A DNA stretch of 28,333 nt from CAZRCZ01 sp964598765 (lineage in GTDB: Bacteria > Sumerlaeota > Sumerlaeia > MVZB01 > JAJFLK01). The notes under the pieces are model-generated. The model was not told the DNA's origin. It was given only the letters and a program-made list of their open reading frames with translations, and ran no database searches. Made by a program: the position numbers and the translations under genes. Numbering within the stretch: position 1 is the first letter of the stretch; every line of letters begins with the position of its first letter. Shown one piece after another: positions 1 to 9,300 of the stretch. The stretch is taken from positions 1 through 28,333 of the forward strand of contig CAZRCZ010000035.1 in the NCBI GenBank assembly GCA_964598765.1. The letters are read 5' to 3'.

Positions 1-1829
1 AGGCGGTTCTGAACGAGGTCCAGAAATCCGAAGGGCGGATTATCCTTTTTATTGACGAACTCCACACCATCGTCGGAGCGGGGAAAGCCGAGGGGGCGAT
101 TGACGCGGGGAACATTTTGAAGCCGATGCTTGCGCGAGGCGAACTCCACGGTATGGGCCGGAAAACGAACAACGAGTATAGTAAATACATCAGGAAAGAG
201 GCGGCGTCCGAACGCCGTTTCCAACCGTTCATGGTCGGCGAGCCTTCGGTTGAGGACACGATCTCCATTCTGCGCGGACTCCGCGAACGATTTGAGTTGC
301 ATCACGGCATCCGAATTCAGGACGGCGCGGTCGTGGCGGCGGCGGTCATGTCCAACCGCTACATCAGCGACCGATTTCTGCCCGACAAGGCGATTGACCT
401 GATTGACGAAGCGTGCGCCATGTTGCGGACCGAAGTGGATTCCATGCCGACGGAACTAGATCAGGTTTCACGCCGGATCATGCAATTGGAAATCGAGGAA
501 ACCGCGCTCAAAAAAGAAAAAGACCGCGCCTCACAAGAACGGCTCGTGGATTTGGGAAAAGAACTGGCCGAGTTGCGCGATCAGCAAAAGGGATTGACCG
601 CGCGATGGAAGGGTGAGAAGGAATCCATCGGCGCGTTGCGGTCTCTGCGCGAGCAGATTGACCAAACCAAGGTGGACATCGAGAAGGCGGAACGCGCCTA
701 TGATCTTAACAAGGCCGCGGAATTGAAATACGGCAAGTTGCGGGAACTCGAATCCAAGCTCGCGCAAAAGGAAAAAGAGGTCGGGGCCAACGCTCCGAAC
801 CGTTTGCTTAAAGAAGAAGTCACCGAACAGGAGATTGCCGAGATCATTTCCAAGTGGACCGGAATTCCGGTCACGCGGTTGGTGGAAGGGGAGCGTGAAA
901 AACTTTTGCGATTGGATGAAACACTCCACAAGCGCGTGATTGGTCAAGACCCGGCGGTGCAAGCCGTCGCCGACGCGGTGATCCGCGCGCGTTCGGGTCT
1001 GAAAGACCCGCGCCGTCCCATCGGTTCCTTCATTTTTCTCGGTCCGACCGGCGTCGGCAAAACCGAACTCGCCAAGGCGCTCGCCGAGACGCTCTTTGAC
1101 ACCGAATCGAACATCGTGCGAATTGACATGTCCGAATACATGGAGAAGCACACGGTTTCGCGTCTCATCGGCGCGCCTCCGGGCTACATCGGCTATGAGG
1201 AAGGGGGCCAACTGACCGAAGCCGTTCGCCGTCGCCCCTATTGCGTGATTCTCCTCGACGAAATTGAAAAGGCGCACCACGACGTTTTCAACGTGTTGCT
1301 TCAAATGCTCGACGACGGACGCTTGACCGACTCGCATGGCCGGACGGTGGATTTTAAGAACACCGTCGTCATCATGACCTCCAACGTCGGTTCGACTTTC
1401 TTGCTCGACGCGGTGAGCGCGACGGGCGAAATCAGCGAGACTGCGGTCAACGAGGTGATGCGCGAGCTTCGCGCCCATTTCCGTCCCGAATTCCTAAACC
1501 GCGTGGACGCGACGGTTCTCTTCAAGCCACTCAAGCTGGAGGAAATCGAAAAGATCGTGAACCTCTTGCTGGATGATCTCCGCAAGCGGCTAAGCGATCG
1601 GAACATTTCGATTGCTCTCACCGAACCGGCGCGAAACATGATCGCCCGCGAGGGCTACGATCCGGTTTATGGCGCGCGCCCCCTGAAACGCTTCCTTCAG
1701 CGCGAGGTCGAAACCGCGCTCGGTCGCAAGATTGTCGCGGGCGAGATTTCAGACGGTGATGAAATCACTATTGAAGTCGAGAACGGGAAATTGGCCTTCA
1801 ACGTGGCGGCGGTTCCACAGGAAGTTTAA
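1..1829 (+). CDS. clpB: ATP-dependent disaggregase ClpB, 3' part (5' end outside window)
   Basis: Hsp100/ClpB chaperone, a hexameric AAA+ machine that extracts and refolds aggregated proteins with DnaK. The reading frame is open from base 3, so the gene enters from the left edge. Visible in order: the NBD1 Walker B stretch (FIDELHTIVGAGKAEG), the NBD1 arginine-finger region (ERRF), a full coiled-coil M domain (after LRTEVDSM, about 120 residues), then NBD2 with Walker A (GPTGVGKTELAKAL), Walker B (VILLDEIEKAHHD), sensor 1 (VIMTSN), arginine finger (FRPEFLNRVD) and sensor 2 (GARPLKR). The long M domain separates ClpB from ClpA/ClpX. Oddity: at 150-209 the normally near-invariant GATTLDEYR segment reads GRKTNNEYS, in frame but unlike the family. 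The stop TAA overlaps the stop of the convergent methyltransferase gene in a shared TTAA, so there is no room for a terminator between them. Identification is very secure. Confidence 0.95.
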   Translation, partial: AVLNEVQKSEGRIILFIDELHTIVGAGKAEGAIDAGNILKPMLARGELHGMGRKTNNEYSKYIRKEAASERRFQPFMVGEPSVEDTISILRGLRERFELHHGIRIQDGAVVAAAVMSNRYISDRFLPDKAIDLIDEACAMLRTEVDSMPTELDQVSRRIMQLEIEETALKKEKDRASQERLVDLGKELAELRDQQKGLTARWKGEKESIGALRSLREQIDQTKVDIEKAERAYDLNKAAELKYGKLRELESKLAQKEKEVGANAPNRLLKEEVTEQEIAEIISKWTGIPVTRLVEGEREKLLRLDETLHKRVIGQDPAVQAVADAVIRARSGLKDPRRPIGSFIFLGPTGVGKTELAKALAETLFDTESNIVRIDMSEYMEKHTVSRLIGAPPGYIGYEEGGQLTEAVRRRPYCVILLDEIEKAHHDVFNVLLQMLDDGRLTDSHGRTVDFKNTVVIMTSNVGSTFLLDAVSATGEISETAVNEVMRELRAHFRPEFLNRVDATVLFKPLKLEEIEKIVNLLLDDLRKRLSDRNISIALTEPARNMIAREGYDPVYGARPLKRFLQREVETALGRKIVAGEISDGDEITIEVENGKLAFNVAAVPQEV

Positions 1830-2455
1830 TCCTGCGGAAAGAATTCCCACCACCCATGGAAAAACTCCTGATTGCCGCCCGATGGGGTCTTGTGTTTTTC
1901 CATTTGCTTTCGCTTCAGGCAAAGGTCACTTCCCAACAGCGCCGATAATTCGCTCTCGCCATAACGCTGAACCGGCAAACCGCTACACCGTGCAGGACCT
2001 TCCGGTCCGAATGTCGCAAGGATCAAATGTCCGCCGCGATTGAGGCTTGAACGCAGGGTTTCCAGATAACGGCTTCGATCCTTCGCGTCGGTCAAAAAAT
2101 GAAAAACGGCGCGGTCGTGCCAAACCCGAACCGGACGCTCCGGCTTGAAATCCAAAATATCGGCTTCGATCCATTTGACCTTGGTCGCGGCATTGCCCAA
2201 TCGGGCGCGCGCCTGATTCAACGCGGCGGAAGAAATGTCCAAGACGCTCACATCGGAATATCCCTCCGCAACCAGATGGTCAACCAACGTGGACGCGCCG
2301 CCGCCGACGTCCAGAATCGGCGAAGTGCGCGGCGCACCCGTTGCTCGAATCAGCTCCAGAGAAAGGGTCGGCGCTGGCTGATACCACGAGAGTTGATCCG
2401 GCCGGCGACTCTCGTAGACTCTTTCCCAGTGTGCTTTCCGGTCTTCGTTTGTCAT
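1826..2455 (-). CDS. Class I SAM-dependent methyltransferase
   Basis: Small (209 aa) Rossmann-fold methyltransferase. Motif I is ILDVGGGAS (SAM binding), preceded by a WYQPAPTLSL segment and followed by DVSVLDIS (acidic residue at the end of strand 2), VKWIEADIL and VWHDRAVFHFL. The order RKAHWERVYESR, SWYQ, GGGAS, DRAVFHFL is typical of a common bacterial group related to thiopurine/tellurite-type methyltransferases (TehB/TPMT-like), but the substrate cannot be read from sequence. I start at the ATG at 2455, where the TGA of the upstream gene overlaps it as ATGA and a GGGGA lies just before. A longer frame to 2524 adds 23 residues that merely re-read the upstream gene. It is the second gene of a two-gene unit with the membrane protein and converges on clpB. 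Confidence 0.85.
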   Translation of the reverse strand: MTNEDRKAHWERVYESRRPDQLSWYQPAPTLSLELIRATGAPRTSPILDVGGGASTLVDHLVAEGYSDVSVLDISSAALNQARARLGNAATKVKWIEADILDFKPERPVRVWHDRAVFHFLTDAKDRSRYLETLRSSLNRGGHLILATFGPEGPARCSGLPVQRYGESELSALLGSDLCLKRKQMEKHKTPSGGNQEFFHGWWEFFPQD

Positions 2456-3345
2456 GTCCCCGTTTTTGAATCCGCGGGAGGCGGACCGCGAAAGAAGATG
2501 GATACCGCCGATTTGCGGAGCCAAGGCAAAAGCGTTCGGGCGTGGAAGTGGGGATCATGCTCGTTCGCCGGATTTCCGCGGCGGTCCGCCATCGTCGCGC
2601 AGTAAACGGGATACTTGTCGCCGTTCGTCGAATCGAATTCATGAAACGACGGCATCCCCGGGCGGTAGTTCAAGGGCGTAGCGTCAATCGTGAACTGGCC
2701 GGGTTTTGGAGAGTCGAATTTGAGCTCGTAATAGTATCCCTGATACTCCCCGTTTTGGCGAAGGGAATCAGGGATCAAGTCCGTTCCATCTTTGAGCAAG
2801 TGCGCGGACGAGATCGGAACCAATTTAACGGTCGACAGGTAGGTCTCGCTTGATATTTCAACTTCGACGATGCGCCGCATCATGCAAAGCTGATGCCGCG
2901 CCTCGGGAGCATAAGAGGCGGGAAGGTAGAATACGTAGGATATGAAATATATCACGTAGGATAGCAGTAGCAACGAAGCAGTGAGGGTGGTGAGGGCGGC
3001 CAAGGAGATCTTCTCCCGAAGGGACGCGGTGCTCCGAGCAATGAACGGAAAGAGGAGAATGCTTTGCGTGAAGGCGATGATTGTCACGAAAGGCGCCGCA
3101 ACATTGAGAAGCTCGGCCCCCCATGTCTTGGCCGCGACTCGGAGGACTACCAGAATAACGACTGCCATGATCCAGATGAAAGGGATGCGAAGCCCGCATT
3201 TTCCCCACTTCGTTCTCACCCAAAAACGTAAGGCAAGAAACAAAAGGATGGCGAGGATAAGGGAGGATCTTCCTTCCCAAGCGGGAGCGTTGTCGATTTC
3301 AGGGAAGGAGGGAGTCTCGGATTCGAAGTATTGGAGAGGCCACAT
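2452..3345 (-). CDS. Membrane protein with pilin-like C-terminal domain, hypothetical
   Basis: Not recognised as a named family. The 297-aa product has four hydrophobic segments in the first 145 residues (around LILAILLFLALRF, IPFIWIMAVVILVV, FVTIIAFTQSILLF and TLTASLLLLSYVIYFISYVF). A polar domain of about 150 residues follows. Its pattern GYYYELKF...GQFTIDATPLNY..GMPSFHEF resembles the globular domain found on many type IV pilin-like proteins, where an aromatic GYxYxL strand is followed by an A/TPxxY..G..SF turn. This suggests four membrane helices carrying a pilin-like head outside the membrane; that topology is my inference. The final 20 or so residues are basic and proline-rich. The stop overlaps the methyltransferase start (ATGA), so the two are probably translationally coupled. 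No good Shine-Dalgarno is seen at this ATG, so the start is moderately sure. Confidence 0.65.
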   Translation of the reverse strand: MWPLQYFESETPSFPEIDNAPAWEGRSSLILAILLFLALRFWVRTKWGKCGLRIPFIWIMAVVILVVLRVAAKTWGAELLNVAAPFVTIIAFTQSILLFPFIARSTASLREKISLAALTTLTASLLLLSYVIYFISYVFYLPASYAPEARHQLCMMRRIVEVEISSETYLSTVKLVPISSAHLLKDGTDLIPDSLRQNGEYQGYYYELKFDSPKPGQFTIDATPLNYRPGMPSFHEFDSTNGDKYPVYCATMADRRGNPANEHDPHFHARTLLPWLRKSAVSIFFRGPPPADSKTGT

Positions 3346-3780
3346 TCGAGGCGATTCCCATGGCGGGACTCAAATCGGTTCGATTTCCATGTTATCGGAG
3401 AGACCATCAGGATACACTAAGAAAGCCGCGCTTCATGATTGTGGCCGACGCAAACTTGCGGCTAGCATAACACGCTCCATCATTCCAATCCGTACAGCCT
3501 GCTTTCAGGAGGCTCCCTTTTGCCCTCGACTTGAGTTGAGGGAATCAATCAATCCGGATTGTCTCGGAGCGCGCTATAGCGCGGCTTCTCGAACGGCTTA
3601 AAGCTCAAGCGGGTCGAGAAGCCATGCTGAAGCATGCTTGGCCTCAAGGTGTGGCATCATCCAACCCCCAGCTGGAAGCTGGGGGCAAAGGGGAGCGCGC
3701 TCAAGCCCGCTGAAAATCACGAAGGCAAATCTTCCAAATCGAACGGATTCGCGAATTGCGCCCGACATTTGCGGACCTCC
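3346..3780. other. Gene-free stretch carrying a palindrome cluster
   Basis: No convincing gene on either strand; the frames open here run through dut or have no family features. The left part (3346-3490) is the upstream region of the membrane-protein gene and shows no clear promoter. From 3496 to 3702 the sequence is packed with dyad symmetries, listed under the repeat feature. It lies downstream of dut and upstream of the membrane-protein gene, both on the minus strand. Confidence 0.6.
3496..3702. repeat. Cluster of palindromes and hairpins (REP-like or structured RNA)
   Basis: Dyads seen in order: AGCCT/AGGCT (3496-3514); an 8-bp stem with TTGA loop (3523-3542, one G-T pair); 12-nt palindrome CAATCCGGATTG (3550-3561); 14-nt palindrome CGCGCTATAGCGCG (3570-3583); GGCTTCTCGA (3583-3592) paired with TCGAGAAGCC (3614-3623); CATGCT/AGCATG (3623-3636), which overlaps the palindrome AAGCATGCTT (3630-3639); a perfect 9-bp stem CCCCCAGCT-GGA-AGCTGGGGG (3665-3685); and palindrome GAGCGCGCTC (3693-3702). 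Such density is far above chance and resembles extragenic palindromic (REP/BIME-like) elements or a folded RNA. No T-run follows the strongest stem on either strand, so a simple terminator is not the best explanation. Confidence 0.6.
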
Positions 3781-4239
3781 TCATTTTCCCGTATGTCCGA
3801 ATCCCCCTTCGCCGCGCTGGGTTTCGGGAAGCTTTGCCGCAATTTCCAAAGCCAACCGCTCGACTCGATGAAAAACCATCTGCGCAATCCGGTCGCCGCG
3901 AGAGATGGTGAAAGGGGCGGATCCGAAATTGAAAAGTATAACGCCGATCTCCCCCCGATAATCCTCGTCAATTGTGCCGGGGCTGTTCAGGATGCCGATG
4001 CCATGCTTGAGAGCCAAGCCGGATCGCGGGCGGACTTGCGCCTCCCAACCGGACGGCAAGGCGATTCGCAATCCGGTCGGAACCAAGGTATGTTTCCCCG
4101 GCTCGATCACAAGCGGCTGTCCAGCCACGACCGCCGCGCGCAAATCCATCCCCGCCGACCCGCCGGTGGCGTAATCGGGCAGGGGCAAATCGCGCGCCGA
4201 CGGCTCTTGAAAGATCAGGACTTTTGACGAATCGCTCAT
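3781..4239 (-). CDS. dut: dUTP diphosphatase (dUTPase)
   Basis: Trimeric dUTPase, hydrolysing dUTP to dUMP and pyrophosphate and so keeping uracil out of DNA. The 152-aa length is normal for the bacterial enzyme. All five family motifs are visible in order: motif 1 GSAGMDLRA; motif 2 RPRSGLALKHG; motif 3 GTIDEDYRGEIGV, with the catalytic Asp region; motif 4 RGDRIAQMVF; and motif 5 RGEGGFGHTG at the flexible C-terminus. The ATG at 4239 lies only 29 bp from the divergent ligA start, so any promoter for dut probably sits inside the ligA 5' region. Pairing with DNA ligase fits a DNA-precursor and repair theme. Downstream it faces the palindrome cluster. Confidence 0.95.
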   Translation of the reverse strand: MSDSSKVLIFQEPSARDLPLPDYATGGSAGMDLRAAVVAGQPLVIEPGKHTLVPTGLRIALPSGWEAQVRPRSGLALKHGIGILNSPGTIDEDYRGEIGVILFNFGSAPFTISRGDRIAQMVFHRVERLALEIAAKLPETQRGEGGFGHTGK

Positions 4240-4268
4240 CGTTCGCTACGATCATTGCGGATTCCGCC

Positions 4269-6329
4269 ATGACTTCCAAGCACAACCCTTCCACCGAAGA
4301 CGCCGCCATCAGAGTGGAGGAACTCCGCCGCGAAATCCGCCGACACGACGAGCTTTATTATCAAAAGACCCAGCCCGAAATCACCGACCGAGAATACGAT
4401 CTTCTTGTCGAAGAATTGGGGCAACTCGAAGAACGTTATCCCGAACTCATCACTCCCGATTCCCCCACTCAGCGCGTCGGCGAGGGGCGCGCGGAAGGTT
4501 TTAAGACCGTCGAGCACGCGCTTCCGATGCTCTCCATTGAGAACAGCTACGCCCCCGAAGAAGTCGTGGAATTTGAAAACCGCATCAAGCGCGCGCTCGG
4601 GCGCGACGAAAAAATCGAATACGTCTTGGAAATCAAAATTGACGGCGTGGCCATGTCCATCATGTTCGAGGATGGGCGGCTTAAATACGCCGCGACGCGC
4701 GGCGACGGCATTCGCGGCGACGACGTGACCGCGAACGTCAAGACGATCAAACATGTTCCGCACAAAATCGGGGACAAATCCGCTCCGACCCCGAGAGGGC
4801 GTTATGAGGTGCGCGGAGAAGTTTTCATTCGGCGCGAGGATTTTGAGCGGCTGAACAAAGAGCGCGAGAAAAGCGGCGAACCCCTTTTCGCCAACCCGCG
4901 CAACACCGCCGCCGGGTCGCTCAAACAACTCGATCCGGCCCTCGTCGCCCAGCGCCCGCTCGACTTTTACGGATACGCCGTCGGCGTTTCCGATTCGCCC
5001 CCTCCGCCGACCCACGTCGAGCTTCTGGAGCAAATGAAGTCGTTCGGTCTGCCGATCAATCCCAAACGCTGGGTCTGCGGGTCGGTCGAGGAAATCATTC
5101 AGGTTTTGAACGATTGGGAATCGAAGCGGAAAGATTTGCCCTACGACACTGATGGCATCGTCATCAAGGTCAACCGGCTTGATCTGCGCGAGGAACTCGG
5201 CTCGACGGCCAAGCACCCCCGCTGGATGCTCGCCTATAAATTCTCCGCCGAGCAGGCGGAAACCCTTTTGGAAAGCATCGAGGTCCAAGTCGGCCGCACG
5301 GGAGCCGTGACCCCCGTCGCGCATCTCAAGCCCGTCTTTCTCGCCGGATCGAAAATCAGCAGAGCCACGCTTCACAACGCCGACGAGATCGAACGCAAGG
5401 ACATCCGCGTCGGCGACCGCGTCATCATCGAGAAGGGAGGCGACGTGATTCCCAAGGTCGTCCGTTCGCTCCCGCACTTGCGGTCCGGTCACGCCCACGT
5501 TTTCAAATTTCCCAAGCAATGTCCGGTTTGTTCATCGGAGTTGATCCGCGTCGAAGATGAAGCCGCGCATCGTTGCGTCAACGCTTCCTGTCCGGCGCAG
5601 GTCAAGGAGCGGATCAAACATTTTGCGCGGCGAACGGCGATGGACATTGAAGGCTTGGGGGACAAGCTCGTGGATCAACTCGTGGACAAGGAATTGATCC
5701 GCGACTACGCCGATCTTTATGAACTGACCGAAGCGCAGTTGGCCGGACTGGAGCGCATGGCGGAGAAATCCGCCCGCAACCTTCTCGATCAAATCGAGGC
5801 GAGCAAGAAGAGGTTCCTTTCGGCGTTGATTTTCGGTTTGGGTCTTCGCCACGTCGGCGCGCAGGCCGCGCGATTGCTCGTCCGCGAATTTGCGACGTTG
5901 CAAGAGCTTGCCGACGCGCCCAAGGAAAAATTGGACGGCATCGAGGGCATCGGCGAGATCATCGCCGAGAGCATCGCCGATTTCTTCGCCAACCCCGCCA
6001 ATCACAAACTGATCGGACGATTGCGCGAGGCGGGATTGAACATGACGCGCCTTCCGGAGGAAGCTCCGCCGGAAAGAAGCGAAGCCTCTCCCTTCGCCGG
6101 CTTGACCTGCGTCTTCACGGGCGAATTGGAAAAGATGGATCGCGCCGAAGCCGAGAAATTGGTCGAGCGTCTCGGCGGCAAAGCGACCTCCAGCGTGAGC
6201 AAGAAAACAAACCTCGTGATCGCCGGACCCGGCGCCGGCTCCAAACTCAAAAAGGCCCAAGACCTCAAAATTGAGGTTATTGACGAGACGGAATTTTTGA
6301 GACGCGTCAAGACGGCGGAATACGGCTGA
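4269..6329 (+). CDS. ligA: NAD-dependent DNA ligase LigA
   Basis: Seals nicks in DNA during replication and repair using NAD+. The 686-aa length matches full-size LigA. In order: Ia domain (HDELYYQ...YDLLVEEL); adenylation domain with the KxDG motif EIKIDG (nucleophile Lys123) and the following RGDGIRGDDVTANVKTI; OB fold; four-Cys zinc finger (CPVC, then CVNASC); helix-hairpin-helix repeats (FGLGLRHVGAQAA, LDGIEGIGEIIAESI); and a C-terminal BRCT domain (FAGLTCVFTG...GGKATSSVSKKTNLVIAG). I start at the ATG at 4269. A TTG at 4224 would add 15 residues and overlap dut. No strong Shine-Dalgarno precedes 4269, which is odd for a housekeeping gene. A hairpin with T-rich tail follows the stop. Confidence 0.96.
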   Translation: MTSKHNPSTEDAAIRVEELRREIRRHDELYYQKTQPEITDREYDLLVEELGQLEERYPELITPDSPTQRVGEGRAEGFKTVEHALPMLSIENSYAPEEVVEFENRIKRALGRDEKIEYVLEIKIDGVAMSIMFEDGRLKYAATRGDGIRGDDVTANVKTIKHVPHKIGDKSAPTPRGRYEVRGEVFIRREDFERLNKEREKSGEPLFANPRNTAAGSLKQLDPALVAQRPLDFYGYAVGVSDSPPPPTHVELLEQMKSFGLPINPKRWVCGSVEEIIQVLNDWESKRKDLPYDTDGIVIKVNRLDLREELGSTAKHPRWMLAYKFSAEQAETLLESIEVQVGRTGAVTPVAHLKPVFLAGSKISRATLHNADEIERKDIRVGDRVIIEKGGDVIPKVVRSLPHLRSGHAHVFKFPKQCPVCSSELIRVEDEAAHRCVNASCPAQVKERIKHFARRTAMDIEGLGDKLVDQLVDKELIRDYADLYELTEAQLAGLERMAEKSARNLLDQIEASKKRFLSALIFGLGLRHVGAQAARLLVREFATLQELADAPKEKLDGIEGIGEIIAESIADFFANPANHKLIGRLREAGLNMTRLPEEAPPERSEASPFAGLTCVFTGELEKMDRAEAEKLVERLGGKATSSVSKKTNLVIAGPGAGSKLKKAQDLKIEVIDETEFLRRVKTAEYG

Positions 6330-6338
6330 TCTCTCTCG

Positions 6339-6366
6339 CGCGCGGGACCGCGCGTCTCTCTTTTCG
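6339..6366 (+). terminator. Putative intrinsic terminator of ligA
   Basis: A GC stem CGCGCG-GGAC-CGCGCG (6339-6354) begins 10 nt after the ligA stop and is followed by TCTCTCTTTTC. The pyrimidine tail is interrupted by C residues, so efficiency is uncertain. On the minus strand the stem has no T-run, so it would not serve the convergent repeat-protein gene. Confidence 0.45.
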
Positions 6367-6387
6367 CCGCCCGATATTCGTCATTCG

Positions 6388-9300
6388 CTATTCGTATTGC
6401 ATCCAATCCCTGACCATGTTGGGCGTCGGGGTCGCCGAGGAGGTCGGCGAAGCCGTCGCCGTGCGCGTGACGGTCGGGGAGGGGGTGGCCGTGCGGCTGG
6501 AAGTCGGAGTCGGAGAGGCAGTACGGGTTGCCGAAAGCGTCGCGGTTCTTGTGGCCGTGCGCGTGGATGAACGCGTCGGAGAAGCCGTCCCCGTGCGAGT
6601 CGCCGTCGCCGTCGAAGACCGGGTTGCCGTCACGGTTGCGGACGCCGTCCTTGTCGGGGAAAGCGTTGCCGTGCGCGTGGGTGACAACGTTGCCGTTCGC
6701 GTCGGCGAAAGGGTCGCTGTCCGCGTCGCCGTGCGAGTCGAGCTTCTTGTCGGGGTCAAGGTCGCCGTGCGCGTTGCCGATAGCGTCGCCGTCCGGGTCG
6801 GCGTTGTCGTCAGAGAAGCCGTACGCGTGGGCGAGGGCGTCGCGGTGCGGGTGGGAGAGAGCGTTGCCGTACGCGTGGGCGAACCGGTGGCCGTCCGGGT
6901 TGGCGTCTTCGTGGAGGAGCGCGTCGGGCTTGGAGTGATCGTCCCGGTTCCAGTCACCGTCGCCGTGCGCGTGGAGGTCGGCGTGAGCGAAGCCGTCCGC
7001 GTGGGAGAAAGCGTGGCGGTGCGGGTGGGCGATCCCGTTGCGGTGCGCGTCGGAGACAGCGTTGCCGTCCGCGTTGGAGTGCGGGTTGAGCTTCGCGTCG
7101 GCGAAAGCGTGGCCGTCCGGGTTGGCGACAACGTCGCGGTCCGTGTCGGCGTCGGCGTCAGCGAAGCCGTCCGAGTGGGCGAAAGCGTGGCGGTCCGAGT
7201 CGGCGACAAGGTGGCGGTCCGCGTGGGCGAAAGCGTGGCGCTTCGGGTCGGCGAAAGCGTCGCGGTTCGTGTCGGAGAGAGCGTTCCCGTGCGAGTGGGC
7301 GTCGGCGTCACGGAGGCCGTGCGCGTGGGCGATAGCGTCGCGGTTCGCGTGGGCGAAAGTGTCGCAGTTCGCGTGGGGGACAAGGTCGCCGTCCGCGTGG
7401 GCGTGCGAGTGGAGCTTCTCGTGGGCGATAAAGTTGCGGTGCGGGTTGGCGAGAGCGTGGCCGTGCGGGTCGGCGTCGGCGTCAGGGAGGCCGTTCGCGT
7501 GGGCGAAAGCGTCGCCGTCCGGGTGGGCGTTGCCGTCAAAGAAGCCGTCCGGGTGGGGGAAAGCGTGGCCGAACGAGTCGGGGAAGGGGTCGCTGTTCGG
7601 GTGGGCGAGAGCGTCGCTGTGCGCGTGGGCGAAAGCGTCGCCGTGCGTGTGGGACTGGGCGTCGGTGTGCAGTTGCCTGAGCTTTGAATATACATATCGT
7701 CCACGAACAAATTGTCCCGGCGATTGACGTTGTTGGTCGTGTCGGCCCCGCTACGAAGCGAATCCTGCGCGCGGATATAAACTGTTCCGCTCAACGCGGC
7801 GGGAAGCGTGAAACTAAAGACAGCGTCCGCCGATTGCGTTGATAGGACGGTGACCATGTTCGTGTAGCTCACATCGTCCGTCGAGTAAGCAAAGATGAAG
7901 TTGTCGGGTCCGTTCGTACTGACGCCAACGTGCGCTTCCACGAAGAACGTGTGTCCGCTTCCGGGCGAGACGGTGATGGTCCACCGTTTGTCAATCTGCC
8001 AGAATCCGCCGGTATAGACCTCCTGAATCTGCTGATAAGTATTGTCGCTTCCGATGGTGTTGGTGTAGGTGCCGGTGACGGTCCCTGTGGCCGTTCCCCA
8101 ATCGGCCGTGGCGCGGTCAACCGCCGGATCCACGCAGGGGGTCGGCGACGGCGTGGCCGTGCGCGTCGGCGATGAAGTCGCCGTTCGAGTCGGCGAGAGC
8201 GTAGCCGACCGCGTCGGCGAGAGGGTCGCGGTCCGGGTCGGTGAGAGCGTGGCCGTTCGCGTGGGCGAGAGCGTGGCGGTGCGGGTCGGGGATAGCGTTG
8301 CGGTTCGGGTCGGCGTTGGAGTCAACGACGCCGTCCGGGTTGGCGACAGCGTTGCGGTCCGGGTCGGCGACAATGTGGCTGTGCGCGTCGGTGTTCGGGT
8401 CGAACTCCGCGTGGGGGACAAGGTCGCCGTGCGCGTTGGGGAGAGAGTTGCCGTTCGCGTCGGCGAGAGCGTGGCCGTGCGCGTCGGAGATAACGTTGCG
8501 GTTCGGGTCGGGGTTGGGGTCAGAGAGGCCGTCCGTGTCGGCGAGAGGGTGGCCGTGCGCGTGGGAGACGGCGTCCCTGTCCGCGTGGGCGACAGGGTGG
8601 CGGTTCGGGTGGGGGAAAGCGTGGCCGTGCTGGTTGACGTTAGTGATGCGGTGCGCGTCGGAGATAATGTTGCCGTTCGAGTCGGCGAGAGCGTGGCCGT
8701 CCGCGTGGGCGAAGGAGATGCGGAATTGGTTGGGGTCAAAGTTGCCGTGCGCGTCGGAGAAAGGGTTCCCGTTCGCGTCGGAGACGGAGACGCGGAGGAC
8801 GTGGGCGAAGGAGTGGCGGTGGCGGTTGGGGTTGAAGTGGCGGTCCGGGTCGGCGTGAGAGTTGCCGTTTGCGTCGGGGTCGGGGTCGGAATGATGTAGG
8901 TAACGCTCAGGATTGGCCGCCTCTCGGGACTGGATGAAGCCTCGCCCGCATAAAAGCCCCAATAGGTCGAAGTGTTGTCGTTGTTGTTGTAGGGAAAGGG
9001 AGAATACGAACCGGAAAAAACGATTCTCATCTGGGTCTTGCCCGTCAGGTTGATCTTGTCCAAGTTTGACGTGAAGGGATTGTTGTAAGTCGAATCGGCC
9101 ACCATCGCCGTCGGAAGCAAGGGGGTCGAAAGATTCCCTGCGTTATAGACGTTGGTCGCGTCATCCAGATCGGCCGTTTCCAAGGCGGAATTGCCGCTGA
9201 ACGATCCGCTGATGATTTCCATGTAGGGCTGGCCGAAGGGGGTTCGCGGTTCGCCCACGGCCGTACCAAAACGCAATTTCAGCGAGGCCGTCGTGACGAC

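Noticed and set aside
3634..4227. Plus-strand open frame across the palindrome cluster and dut
   Set aside because: Antisense to dut, which has all five family motifs.
4236..5519. Long minus-strand open frame opposite ligA (427 codons)
   Set aside because: Typical antisense shadow in high-GC DNA; no family motifs, and ligA is unambiguous.
6416..7687. Plus-strand open frame with VAVRVGES repeats (and its sister at 8069-8899)
   Set aside because: Antisense reading of the 24-bp repeats, whose period keeps several frames open. It is broken by the unique domain, has no signal or family features, and the minus-strand frame spans repeats and domains continuously with a signal peptide.
8117..8962. 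Minus-strand open frame rich in DAHGHALADANGN
   Set aside because: Shifted reading of the same repeat tract; ends where the repeats end and has no domain.
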